NCBI RefSeq assembly: GCF_036516575.1
Contig: NZ_DATBTY010000018.1
Span: forward strand, 1-64,000
Reading direction: 5' to 3'
Length of the DNA stretch: 64,000 bases
DNA from: Cerasibacillus sp036516575
GTDB taxonomy: Bacteria > Bacillota > Bacilli > Bacillales > Amphibacillaceae
Shown: in pieces, positions 44,378 through 53,225 of the stretch
Numbering within the stretch: the stretch's first letter is position 1
How the letters are laid out: each line of letters begins with the position of its first letter
Program-made: the position numbers and the translations under genes
The notes under the pieces: generated by a model
The model's database searches: none
Seen by the model: only the letters and a program-made list of their open reading frames with translations
What the model was told of the DNA's origin: nothing

Positions 44378-45667
44378 TTATTTTTCGAAATAACCTTCAT
44401 CCAATTCTTCCTTGTAGCGATCCTTAATTGGTAAAACAGCAATAAGCGATATGAGTGCTGTAAAAATGATATAAATCGCCACAGGAACATATGAGTTATT
44501 AAATTTCATCAACAAAGCGGTAGCTACAAGTGGGGCTGTTCCCCCCGCAACAGCAGCACCAATCTGATACCCTAACGATACTCCCGTATACCGAACTTCT
44601 GGGCTAAATATCTCTGAGAACATCGTTCCTAATACAGCTGTAATCGGTGCCCAAATAATACCAAGCCCGATCACTGTCGCAACGATTAATAATAAATCGG
44701 AACCTTGATGGATAAGCCAGAAGTAAGGAAATGCATACACAATCATTAAAATGGACCCACCAACATAAAGTTTTTTACGACCAATTTTATCGGACAAGCT
44801 TCCCATGATAGGCATTAAAATTGTCGTTACAATCGTCCCTATTGTCACCGCATTTAATGTTGTTGTTCGACTAAAATCAAGCTGATCCGTTGCATAGGAA
44901 ACAATAAACGTTCCAAAGATATAAAACGGTGCTGTTTCCACAACTTTAGCTCCTGTCGCAATTAACACTTCTTTCCAGTGATATTTAAACGTATCAACAA
45001 TCGGCAATTTAGCAATTTCACCTTGTTGTTGCGCTTTTTGAAAAGAAGGCGTTTCTTCGATTCCTTTACGAATCCATAAACCAAACAAAACAAGGAGTGC
45101 ACTTAATAGAAATGGAACACGCCAACCCCATGTCAGAAATGCCTGTTCTGGCAATAAAGTCATAATAGATAAGGCAATTGTACCCATTAACATCCCAATT
45201 GTGACACCCATTTGTGGCACACTACCGAATAGGCCTCGTTTATCTTTTGGTGCATATTCTACAGCTAAGAGTAGAGCACCGCCCCATTCTCCACCAAGTC
45301 CTAATCCTTGCATTAAACGTAAAATAATTAATAGAACAGGTGCCCATATACCAACCATATCATATGTTGGCAAGATCCCCATTAAAAATGTTGCCACACC
45401 CATCAAACTCAATGTAATAACTAATGTTTTCTTACGCCCAATCCGATCACCAATATGACTAAAAATAACCCCACCTAATGGACGTATGAAAAAAGCTAAG
45501 GCGAATGTAGCAAACGCATACAATGTTCCAAATGCAGGATCTTCTGTTACAAAGAATAATTGATTAAAAACAAGTGCCGCCACTGTTCCATACAAGAAAT
45601 AATCAAACCATTCAACAGCACTACCGACAACACTTGCAATAAGTACCCTTCTTAAATCCTTCGTCAT
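44378..45667 (-). CDS. MFS transporter, metabolite:H+ symporter type
   Basis: This 429-aa transporter has twelve segments and the MHS-subfamily pattern: SVVGSAVEWFDYFLYGT at the start, FFIRPLGGVIFSHIGDRIGRKKTL (cytoplasmic loop 2-3), RLMQGLGLGGEWGGALLL and the second loop MGSLSDKIGRKKLY. Relatives take up proline/betaine, shikimate, alpha-ketoglutarate or citrate. GGGGGAGAAATAA precedes the ATG. It forms an operon with the OCD-family gene. Confidence 0.9.
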   Translation of the reverse strand: MTKDLRRVLIASVVGSAVEWFDYFLYGTVAALVFNQLFFVTEDPAFGTLYAFATFALAFFIRPLGGVIFSHIGDRIGRKKTLVITLSLMGVATFLMGILPTYDMVGIWAPVLLIILRLMQGLGLGGEWGGALLLAVEYAPKDKRGLFGSVPQMGVTIGMLMGTIALSIMTLLPEQAFLTWGWRVPFLLSALLVLFGLWIRKGIEETPSFQKAQQQGEIAKLPIVDTFKYHWKEVLIATGAKVVETAPFYIFGTFIVSYATDQLDFSRTTTLNAVTIGTIVTTILMPIMGSLSDKIGRKKLYVGGSILMIVYAFPYFWLIHQGSDLLLIVATVIGLGIIWAPITAVLGTMFSEIFSPEVRYTGVSLGYQIGAAVAGGTAPLVATALLMKFNNSYVPVAIYIIFTALISLIAVLPIKDRYKEELDEGYFEK

Positions 45668-45911
45668 TTATTTCTCCCCCTTTAGCTCATGAATCTTACC
45701 CGGCCCCTACTTGAAATGGATTCTTATCTTTATTTATGTCGTTAAATAAGGTATATTACTACATTAATTATTTTTTTAGATATGATTCTCCCCTCTATAT
45801 TAAACGCTTACAATTATTCTCTTGGGAATTTTAAAATAATTTATGGTAATATAATAGCAGATTTTTAACTTGTGTCAATCTTATTTCAGCAAAAAATAAG
45901 ATTAAAATATA

Positions 45912-45970
45912 TTGACATCGCTCTCTTATTCTATATAATATATGTTAACCAAATAAATTAATGGTTTACA
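45912..45970 (+). promoter_or_regulatory. bioY promoter with BirA operator
   Basis: TTGACA (45912-45917), 16 bp, TATAAT (45934-45939). Directly after it, TGTTAACC (45943-45950), 12 bp, GGTTTACA (45963-45970) matches the firmicute BirA box. BirA with biotinyl-AMP would cover the start site and repress biotin uptake when biotin is plentiful. Confidence 0.9.
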
Positions 45971-45995
45971 TTATCAATCAGAGGGAGGGAACATC

Positions 45996-46547
45996 ATGGA
46001 TCATTCAAATTCTAAGTTACGAATGATGATTTTAACGGCACTTTTTACAGCAATTATTTGTGTTTTAGCTCAAGTTACAATTCCACTACCACTTGTGCCA
46101 ATTACTGGACAAACCTTAGCGATTGGACTTGTCGCAACCATTTTAGGTTCTACACATGGTGCTTTAGCATCGCTTTTATATCTTATTATCGGAGCCGTTG
46201 GTATTCCAGTCTTTGCTAGTTTTTCAGGCGGTTTAGGTGTACTCGTCGGACCAACGGGTGGCTTTATCGTCGCATTTATTCCAACCGCATTTATTATTGG
46301 GTACTATCTTGAAAAAACAAGCTTTACAGTACTCAATGCCATCATTGCGAATATACTTGGTATGTTTATCACTTTATTTATTGGGACTGCTTGGTTAAAA
46401 TTTGCGGCAGACTTATCATGGAAGGCCGCTTTTCTAGGTGGATTTACACCTTTTATCGTTGTTGGAATCATTAAAGCAATCTTAGCAGCATGGTTCGGAA
46501 TTGTTGTTAGAAACCGACTTCATACAGCTAACTTAATCGTTGCTTAA
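45996..46547 (+). CDS. bioY: Biotin transporter BioY (S component)
   Basis: This 183-aa membrane protein is the biotin-binding subunit of an ECF-type transporter. Six segments, VTIPLPLVPITGQTLAIGL, GIPVFASFSGGLGVLVGPTGGFI and PFIVVGIIKAILAAWFG are conserved family blocks. No bioM/bioN ATPase genes are adjacent, so it would use the shared Ecf module or act alone. GAGGGAGGG precedes the ATG. Regulation by BirA is clear from the operator. Confidence 0.95.
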   Translation: MDHSNSKLRMMILTALFTAIICVLAQVTIPLPLVPITGQTLAIGLVATILGSTHGALASLLYLIIGAVGIPVFASFSGGLGVLVGPTGGFIVAFIPTAFIIGYYLEKTSFTVLNAIIANILGMFITLFIGTAWLKFAADLSWKAAFLGGFTPFIVVGIIKAILAAWFGIVVRNRLHTANLIVA

Positions 46548-46609
46548 TACGATTGTTCGATTGTTTAATCATCTCCTTTTAAAGAGAATCCTAATCCATT
46601 TTTGATTCT

Positions 46610-46654
46610 ATACCAACATAGGTCCCCCATTTTTAACCCTATGTTGGTATTTTT
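46610..46654 (+). terminator. Terminator of bioY
   Basis: Perfect 13-bp ATACCAACATAGG / CCTATGTTGGTAT stem followed by T-run. Confidence 0.92.
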
Positions 46655-46759
46655 ATATCTTCGTGCCAAACGAAGAAACACCGTTTTAATTCATTATTTT
46701 GACCATTCAACATGCGCTCTCATGTAGAAAATTTTCACCGAGAGAGCACATTGAAACTC

Positions 46760-47080
46760 CACCGCCCTATCACACGTGAAAGCTGCCCTGAGATTAAAGC
46801 ATTGAACGTTCAATGCAGCCTCTCGCAATCAAAAAACACAACGAGACAACGTGTTGAAGGCTCAATGCAGCCTCTCACGATCAAAAATCACAACGAGACA
46901 AAGCATTGACGCTTCAATGCAGCCTCTCGCGAGCAAAAATTACAACGAGACAACGCGTTGAGAGCTCAATGCAGCCTCTCGCGAGCAAAAATCACAACGA
47001 GACAACGCGTTGAAGGCTCAATGCGGCCTCGCGATGAAAACTCGAAACAAGACATCACATTAAAACTCTAACACTACCTC
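46760..47080. repeat. Repeat family A, locus 2 (opposite orientation)
   Basis: CAATGC recurs at 46811, 46863, 46915, 46967 and 47019, each step 52 bp. Units hold CCTCTCGCGAGC, AACGAGACAACG and TTGAAGGCTCAATG, the reverse complement of locus 1 units. Edge units are decayed. The array lies between the converging bioY and LCP genes. Confidence 0.93.
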
Positions 47081-47129
47081 TAGCAGAAAAAATGCTAACA
47101 CTAGATTACAACAATAGAAAAAAAGGGAA

Positions 47130-47210
47130 AACCGCAACCGGTAGAGCTCTCCACTAGATGCGGTATCAGAGAATTAACAAGAGCCGCAACGTGGGTAGAA
47201 CTCACTAGAC
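47130..47210. repeat. Repeat family D, locus 2
   Basis: GTAGAGCTCTCCACTAGATGCGG at 47141 in shortened form and GTAGAACTCACTAGAC at 47195 (54 bp apart) resemble the 528-650 units. It adjoins repeat family A locus 2, so two families meet in one gap. Confidence 0.55.
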
Positions 47211-47242
47211 CATTTTCCCCTTCTGCGCCGGCTAAAGATAAC

Positions 47243-47278
47243 AAAAAAACAGCCAGGACATATAACCCGACTGTTCTA
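47243..47278 (-). terminator. Terminator of the LCP gene
   Basis: AGAACAG / CTGTT stem with seven T following on the minus strand. Confidence 0.7.
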
Positions 47279-47287
47279 CTCTTATCA

Positions 47288-48205
47288 TTATTTATCTGTA
47301 ATCATTTGATGGACTTTCTCAATCTCATCATCTGGAACGATTAAATAGTAGACGCCATTAATTTTCTGACCAGAACCTTGTAGCATGTACTGGTCCATTT
47401 GTTTATTTGTTTTACGATAATCATTAAATAAAACTTTCATATCATCAAAATCCATATTCGTAGCTACATTTGTTCCGAGTATTTCCATTGTCCGGTTAAT
47501 TTTTGGAATAGAACCGACTGAAGCACCTCGGTCAATGATGGCTCCAATTACCTGGCGTTGCCGCTTCGTACGACCGAAATCACCTGATGGGTCTTGCTTA
47601 CGCATGCGGACATAAGCCATTGTCATATCGCCATCCATCGCTAGCGGTCCTTTTGTAAAATGATATTTTCCATCTTTCCATTCAATCTCATTCTGAACGG
47701 TAATATTTCCCAATTCATCAACTAATTCTTTTAGACCTTCCATATTCATACTGACATAATAATCAATGTCAATATCTAAAAGTTCCTCAACTGTCTCGAT
47801 CGACATGTTAGCTCCACCGAATGCATAAGCATGATTAATTTTATCTTCTATGCCTTTACCAACAATGGTTGTCCGTGTATCTCGTGGAATACTGATTAAT
47901 TGAGAGCGATTCTTTTCAGGATCAAGCGACAAGAGAATCAACGCATCTGAGCGCCCTTTATCTCCTTCTCTCGCATCAATCCCTAAGAGTAATATATTCA
48001 ATGGTTTAAGTTCAGATAGCTTTTTCTTTGTTTGAGAAATATCAATAGATTCAACAGGTTCATGCATCTCTTTGTCGACTGTATTTTTAACTTTAAAATA
48101 AAAAGACAAAACATAAGAACCTATACTTAGAACAAGCACAATAAAAATCGTAAGTGGAATTATGATCCATGGATTCCGCTTTTTCTTCGGTTTATTTTTT
48201 GCCAT
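47288..48205 (-). CDS. LytR-CpsA-Psr (LCP) family protein
   Basis: This 305-aa protein transfers glycopolymers such as teichoic acid to peptidoglycan. A basic N terminus (KPKKKRNPW) and one membrane segment precede the LCP domain: NILLLGIDAREGDKGRSDALILLSL is its start, ISIPRDTR carries the phosphate-binding Arg, and KINHAYAFGG and RMRKQDPSGDFGRTKRQRQVI follow. The start at 48205 follows GAGGTG. It acts outside the membrane. No wall-polymer genes are adjacent. Confidence 0.92.
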   Translation of the reverse strand: MAKNKPKKKRNPWIIIPLTIFIVLVLSIGSYVLSFYFKVKNTVDKEMHEPVESIDISQTKKKLSELKPLNILLLGIDAREGDKGRSDALILLSLDPEKNRSQLISIPRDTRTTIVGKGIEDKINHAYAFGGANMSIETVEELLDIDIDYYVSMNMEGLKELVDELGNITVQNEIEWKDGKYHFTKGPLAMDGDMTMAYVRMRKQDPSGDFGRTKRQRQVIGAIIDRGASVGSIPKINRTMEILGTNVATNMDFDDMKVLFNDYRKTNKQMDQYMLQGSGQKINGVYYLIVPDDEIEKVHQMITDK

Positions 48206-48292
48206 CATTGACACCTCATATTTCCCCATTATTTTCCGAAAACTGCATTCATCTATCTATGAAGTGTACCATATTTTACCGTTTTCATATAG

Positions 48293-49423
48293 TCATTTCG
48301 AGATATTTTTCAACAAACAAAACAGCTGTTTTGTTTGTTCATATAATAATTGCCGAGAATGACGCATCGCCTCATCAAGGGACATCGGTTTTTGCATGAT
48401 AGAAAAGCACCCCGTAAACATTTGCTGGAGCTGAGATAAGTCGCCTGTCAAACTTCCCGAAATTAATAACACCGGGACTTGGTAATGATTTGCCAGTTTA
48501 GCTACATAACCTGGCGCTTTTCCAAATAACGTTTGTTCATCGCTTTTACCTTCACCAGTTAAAACAAGGTCCGCTTGCTTAATAGCCTTCTCAAGTTGTA
48601 AAACATCAGCCACAAATTCCGCACCTGGAACGATGTCTCCACCTAAAATAAGCAAGCTAAAACCTAATCCACCTGCTGCTCCTGCCCCTTCAACATTTCG
48701 GACATTGAGAGAGCGCCACTTTTGAATCAGTTCGCTAAAGCTTTTAAGTGCTCGATCATAATGCTTAACTTGCTGATTAGTGGCTCCTTTTTGTGGTCCA
48801 AATATATAACTTGCCCCATTTGAACCACATAATGGATTGATAACATCACTTACAATTTTTAGTTTTGTTTTAAAAACTCGCTTATCAAATGTATCAAAAC
48901 TTAAACGACTCACATTTAATAAATCGTTACCAAACGGTCCAAGCAGTTTGCCATCTTGATCCCATGCCCGTAATCCGAGTGCCGTTAACATGCCTAATCC
49001 ACCGTCATTTGTGGCACTTCCACCTAAAGCAATGATAATTTCTATACATCCACGTTCCAGTGCGTCTTTTATCACTTCACCAATTCCAAATGATGTTGTA
49101 TTATCCGGGTTACGCTTCTCTTCAGGTACAAGTGTAAGGCCAGCGATATTGGCACTTTCTATATATGCTGTCTTTTGATCTTTACTAAGAGCATAATATG
49201 TACGAATTGGATTCCCTAATGGTCCTGTACATGTAATCGGGACTTTGATACTCTTAGTTGCTTCGATAAGAATATCTAAAGTCCCTTCCCCACCATCTGC
49301 CATCGGTTTTAATACTGTTTTAACATTGGGGAATACATCCAAAGCCGCTCGTTCCATCACCGCGGTAGCTGCTAATGCCGTCATACTTCCTTTAAAAGAG
49401 TCAGGCGCAATCACAATATTCAT
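48293..49423 (-). CDS. glxK: Glycerate kinase (GlxK/GarK type)
   Basis: This 376-aa enzyme phosphorylates glycerate. APDSFKGSMTALAA at the N terminus, PMADGGEGTLD, IIALGGSATNDGGLGMLTALG and GEGKSDEQTLFGKAP are the family blocks. The ATG at 49423 follows GAGGTGA; an in-frame GTG nine bases upstream is part of that ribosome site. No glyoxylate-pathway genes are nearby. It reads towards the LCP gene. Confidence 0.92.
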   Translation of the reverse strand: MNIVIAPDSFKGSMTALAATAVMERAALDVFPNVKTVLKPMADGGEGTLDILIEATKSIKVPITCTGPLGNPIRTYYALSKDQKTAYIESANIAGLTLVPEEKRNPDNTTSFGIGEVIKDALERGCIEIIIALGGSATNDGGLGMLTALGLRAWDQDGKLLGPFGNDLLNVSRLSFDTFDKRVFKTKLKIVSDVINPLCGSNGASYIFGPQKGATNQQVKHYDRALKSFSELIQKWRSLNVRNVEGAGAAGGLGFSLLILGGDIVPGAEFVADVLQLEKAIKQADLVLTGEGKSDEQTLFGKAPGYVAKLANHYQVPVLLISGSLTGDLSQLQQMFTGCFSIMQKPMSLDEAMRHSRQLLYEQTKQLFCLLKNISK

Positions 49424-49448
49424 CCGCTTCACCTCGTTTAATCCCTAT

Positions 49449-49613
49449 TCACGTAAAGAATAGTTGCATGACAGCAATATAAACAGCACCTAGGAAAAAA
49501 GCGACACGGCCCCAACAAATTTGTGAGAAAAACCTTCTGAATGCCCCTTTATCTTGAGCCTTATCTGTTACCGTACATGTTTGGCATGTAAACAGTTGAT
49601 GTTGTCGTTTCAT
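49449..49613 (-). CDS. Small membrane protein with a CxxC pair (54 aa), hypothetical
   Basis: This frame begins MKRQHQLFTCQTCTVTDK, has a basic middle (FRRFF), then a hydrophobic helix (VAFFLGAVYIAVMQLFF) at the C terminus. The CQTC pair suggests a metal or redox site in a soluble N terminus held at the membrane. Ribosome site is weak (GGGATGATG). It lies between glxK and the aldehyde dehydrogenase on the same strand. I do not recognise a family. Confidence 0.45.
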   Translation of the reverse strand: MKRQHQLFTCQTCTVTDKAQDKGAFRRFFSQICWGRVAFFLGAVYIAVMQLFFT

Positions 49614-49710
49614 TTACATCATCCCAACGTAAAATTGTTAATTGTATCGTATCATGTTTCTTCACTATAATGAACCGAACAACACCAAACATGCTCTGAC
49701 AATTGGTTCA

Positions 49711-51171
49711 TTAGGAATAAGGATACTGACGTCGAACATGTTGGATAGAAATCCATTTAAAAGTTGTAAAAGCATCTAGACTTGAATCACCATTTAAACG
49801 TCCAACTCCAGAATGCTTCATCCCACCAAATGCTACATTTGGTTCATCATTAATTGTTCCATCATTAATATGAATCATTCCTGTATCTAAACGTTTAGCT
49901 AGTTCAGCACCGCGTTCTACATCTCTAGTATGAACCGCCCCACTTAGACCATAATTTGTATTGTTTGCAAAAGCAATGATTTCTTCATCATCTTTCGCTT
50001 TCATAATAGAAATAACCGGAGCAAATACTTCTTCTTGTGCAACGGTCATATCTGGTTTTACATCTGTTAAGACGACCGGTTCAACGATATTCCCATTAAT
50101 TTCACCTTTAACGATGGGCTTAGCTCCTTCTGAAATACCTTTTTCGATCATTTTTTTCGTGTTTTCTACTTGACGTTTGTTAATTAATGGACCAATAATT
50201 GTCGCTTCATCTCTTGGATCGCCACAAGCTAGTCCTTTTACCTTCTCAACATACTTTTCTACAAAGGTATCATATATTTTTTCATGAACAATTAATCGGT
50301 TTGCTGACATACAAATTTGCCCCTGATGAGTAAATCTACTAAAAACTGCAGCGCTTACAGCTAATTCAAGGTCAGCATCATCTAAAACGATTAATGCACT
50401 ATTTCCACCTAATTCAAGATGAACGTCTTTTAAATTTTTTCCTGCTACGGCACCGATATGTTTTCCAACAACAGTCGATCCAGTAAAGGAGATAGATTGA
50501 GGTACAGGATGCTCAATAAAAGCGTCACCAATTTCCGAGATTTCTGTAGTGATGACATTAAGCAATCCTTTTGGTAAACCTGCTTCTTCAAAAATTTTGG
50601 CAATCAATGTACCACCTGTTATTGTTGAATCTTCATGTGGTTTTAGAACGACCCCATTCCCAGCTGCCAAAGCAGGCGCAACTGATTTCATTGAAAGGAA
50701 AAACGGAAAGTTAAATGGACTAATGACCCCAACGACACCTACTGGTACACGATATACCCGATTTTCTTTATGGTCTATAGGTGAAGGTAATATTTTCCCC
50801 TCCATTCGAAATGGGAATGTCGCTGCTTCTTTTAAAATATTGATGACTAGACCTATTTCAAATTCGGCTTTTAAACGTGTGCCACCTAATTCTTCAATAA
50901 TAATATCGACAATCTGTTCTTTCTGTTCTTCCACATATGAAACCGCATTTTCTATAACGGCGCGTTTCGTAACTGGATTTTCTTGTTCCCATTGTGTCTG
51001 CACTTTTTTAGCTGATTCATATGCTTCGTCTAAATCCGCTTTACTTGCTGCTGTATAAGTCGCAAAACATTCTTGGGTATATGGGTTCATATTTTTCATT
51101 GTCATTTGACTGTTACCATCACGCCAAACACCGTTAATATATTGTGGCATTAATTTCTTAAACTGATTCAT
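49711..51171 (-). CDS. Aldehyde dehydrogenase, YfmT/vanillin-dehydrogenase-like
   Basis: This 486-aa NAD(P)-dependent enzyme oxidises aldehydes to acids. VISPFNFPFFLSMKSVAPALAAGN, SFTGSTVVGKHIG (cofactor), LELGGNSALIV (general base Glu) and HQGQICMSANR with the catalytic Cys are intact. The gene pairs with a soluble chemoreceptor gene 17 bp upstream, as do yfmT and yfmS in B. subtilis. Aromatic aldehydes are therefore plausible substrates, by analogy. The ATG follows GAAGGTGATG. Confidence 0.88.
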   Translation of the reverse strand: MNQFKKLMPQYINGVWRDGNSQMTMKNMNPYTQECFATYTAASKADLDEAYESAKKVQTQWEQENPVTKRAVIENAVSYVEEQKEQIVDIIIEELGGTRLKAEFEIGLVINILKEAATFPFRMEGKILPSPIDHKENRVYRVPVGVVGVISPFNFPFFLSMKSVAPALAAGNGVVLKPHEDSTITGGTLIAKIFEEAGLPKGLLNVITTEISEIGDAFIEHPVPQSISFTGSTVVGKHIGAVAGKNLKDVHLELGGNSALIVLDDADLELAVSAAVFSRFTHQGQICMSANRLIVHEKIYDTFVEKYVEKVKGLACGDPRDEATIIGPLINKRQVENTKKMIEKGISEGAKPIVKGEINGNIVEPVVLTDVKPDMTVAQEEVFAPVISIMKAKDDEEIIAFANNTNYGLSGAVHTRDVERGAELAKRLDTGMIHINDGTINDEPNVAFGGMKHSGVGRLNGDSSLDAFTTFKWISIQHVRRQYPYS

Positions 51172-51188
51172 TTTTCATCACCTTCTCA

Positions 51189-52046
51189 TTAATTTTCAAA
51201 TGTAATATTTTCTTTCGCAAGAGTAGCAAGTGTATGTACATTGGCATTAATTTCCTGCATTGTAGCGGATAGTTCTTCAATGGCTGCTGACTGTGAATCC
51301 GATTCGACATTTACTTCTTGAATATAACGATTCAACGTATCAATCACTTGACGAATATCACCTGTAATGGTTTGGATTTCATTTACTTGGTCTTTCGAGT
51401 TATTCGCCATTTTACGAATTTCATCGGCTACAACAGAGAACCCTCGTCCACTTTCACCTGCCCGTGCCGATTCTATAGCCGCATTTAATCCAAGTAAGTT
51501 ACTTTGATCAGCAATTTCTTTAACTACATTAGACACCTTTTCAATCATTTCAGCGCTATCTGATACATCGGTTGCTTTCTCTGAGACACGTGTAATATTT
51601 TCTGCTAACTCGGTGATTGACTGTGCCATATCTGTAATCGTATCTGTTACATCATCAACAACAGATGATAGATTTTGAGATATTTCCGATAGTTTTTGTG
51701 CGCGATCGATACTCGCACCAATTCCAACACCACCAATCACATTGCCTTGTTCATCACGTAACGGAATCGCTCGTGCTATTAAATGAATTCCGAACAATTC
51801 TGGTGGAACAGGTGAAACCATTGGTCTGTTTTCACGAATAGCATTTGTAATAATATCGCCTTCAACTAATGGATCACCAGGTTTAACATTTAACTGGAAT
51901 TCCTTCGCAGGAAAATTAATAATTAACTTTTCCGTGTCATAAATGCCTATTGTCGTGTCATCATTCGAAAGCTGTTGGAATAATGGCGCAACTTGAATGA
52001 ATGCCTCGATTAATGGATGATACTCTTTTTGATCAGCTATCTGCAT
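51189..52046 (-). CDS. Soluble methyl-accepting chemotaxis protein, YfmS-like
   Basis: This 285-aa protein lacks membrane segments. An N-terminal sensor (about 1-115; IARAIPLRDEQGNVIGGVGIGAS is its last strand) precedes a short signalling coiled coil with the hairpin tip motif SNLLGLNAAIESARAGESGRGFSVVADEIRKMA. That tip binds CheA/CheW. Length equals YfmS of B. subtilis. AAAGGAGAA precedes the ATG. It is the first gene of a two-gene unit with an aldehyde dehydrogenase and may report cytoplasmic substrate or redox state to chemotaxis. Confidence 0.88.
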   Translation of the reverse strand: MQIADQKEYHPLIEAFIQVAPLFQQLSNDDTTIGIYDTEKLIINFPAKEFQLNVKPGDPLVEGDIITNAIRENRPMVSPVPPELFGIHLIARAIPLRDEQGNVIGGVGIGASIDRAQKLSEISQNLSSVVDDVTDTITDMAQSITELAENITRVSEKATDVSDSAEMIEKVSNVVKEIADQSNLLGLNAAIESARAGESGRGFSVVADEIRKMANNSKDQVNEIQTITGDIRQVIDTLNRYIQEVNVESDSQSAAIEELSATMQEINANVHTLATLAKENITFEN

Positions 52047-52210
52047 GCAAATTCTCCTTTCAACTGTTATACAATTATTATCGGTACATCTTTACTTTTA
52101 TTAAATAATGGTAAAAAATTCCTAAAAACAATCTATTGCATTTGATTTTTTAAAAAAGGAACAGTATAATTACAATTTGTGTTGATGTTTTTTTAAATGT
52201 ATAAGCTGAT

Positions 52211-52292
52211 AAAGGCAAACTATTTCGAAAGAATAGGACGCAAAGCCGAGGGTCTACCGTACATAAAGCTGTACCATGATCGCCTGGTTACC
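52211..52292 (+). ncRNA. Cyclic di-GMP-I (GEMM) riboswitch
   Basis: AAAGGCAAAC, the GAAA-type tetraloop in TATTTCGAAAGAATA, the receptor-side GGACGCAAAGCC, a variable helix (GGGTCTACC-type arm) and the closing GGTTACC (52286-52292) occur in the canonical order. A terminator follows at 52327, so c-di-GMP would control read-through into the LuxR-type gene. Confidence 0.93.
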
Positions 52293-52326
52293 AAATAAAA
52301 TATTTCATTTGATTTGGCATATTCAG

Positions 52327-52364
52327 GCTATCCATTTTTTAGATTGGTAGCTTTTTTTATTTTT
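52327..52364 (+). terminator. Riboswitch expression-platform terminator
   Basis: GCTA-CCA / TTGG-TAGC stem followed by seven T, then A and T-rich DNA. An upstream CCAAAT / ATTTGG pair (52290-52318) could be part of an alternative fold. Confidence 0.75.
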
Positions 52365-52387
52365 TAAAATCGAGTGAGGTGAAATAT

Positions 52388-53005
52388 ATGAACCATATTG
52401 GGATTGTTTCAAATAACCTAAACAATATACAGCGAACAGCACGCATGCTACAGAAAAAAGTGAAAAACAGTTCTTTTTTTGTTCACCACCCTAGACAATT
52501 ACAGCAAAATAATTTAAATAGATATGACTTACTTATTACAAGCAGTACATACATTGATGACGTTTTACAACAAACTGATCATTCCACAAAAATTGCTGTC
52601 TGTATTTCAGAAGCAGCCGAAAATCAAGTTGAGCGTCTTTTACAAATCAATTTAGACGGTTATTTGACCCCAAATATGAAAAAACAGGAACTGATTCATG
52701 CTATCAATATGATGTTACAAGGGGGTGTTTATGTTCACCCTGTGTTTTCAACAACCTTATTACAGTCTTATCGTACATATGTTGAAATCAAAATTGAACG
52801 ACCACTTCATCTATTAACTAAGAAAGAGTGGGTTGTGTTGGAACATATTGCAAATGGTTCAAATAATCAAGTCATTGCTAAGAAAATGGGCATATCAAGT
52901 AGTACAGTAAAGAATCACATTAGCTCTATCTTTAAGAAATTTGGAGTAAACAATCGAACAGATGCAGTATTAAAAGCGGTTAAAAACAACTGGATTATTA
53001 TATAA
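52388..53005 (+). CDS. LuxR-family regulator with a pseudo-receiver domain
   Basis: This 205-aa protein has the NarL/FixJ plan: a receiver-like N-terminal domain (1-120) and a C-terminal LuxR helix-turn-helix (about 138-200; LTKKEWVVLEHIANGSNNQVIAKKMGISSSTVKNHISSIFKK). The receiver lacks its active site: SNN (8-10) replaces the acidic pair and T51 stands where the phosphorylated Asp is expected. It is therefore unlikely to be phosphorylated. The start at 52388 follows GAGGTG. A c-di-GMP riboswitch controls its message, so c-di-GMP acts on its amount instead. No histidine kinase is nearby. Confidence 0.85.
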   Translation: MNHIGIVSNNLNNIQRTARMLQKKVKNSSFFVHHPRQLQQNNLNRYDLLITSSTYIDDVLQQTDHSTKIAVCISEAAENQVERLLQINLDGYLTPNMKKQELIHAINMMLQGGVYVHPVFSTTLLQSYRTYVEIKIERPLHLLTKKEWVVLEHIANGSNNQVIAKKMGISSSTVKNHISSIFKKFGVNNRTDAVLKAVKNNWIII

Positions 53006-53225
53006 TTTAAACGAAATATAACTGTCGTGTATTCTTTAACGAAATATCTGAATTAGGTTAATTCTCATTTATTTTATCCATCAGCCAATAAAACTTGTGA
53101 CTTCAATCATGAGAGGCTCAAAATGTCCATTGATAAGCAAAAAGAATGACATTAGTCACGTTATTGTGTATGATTTTACCTGAATCGCAAAATACCTATG
53201 CGGGTATTTCAAAAGGGGAAATTAC

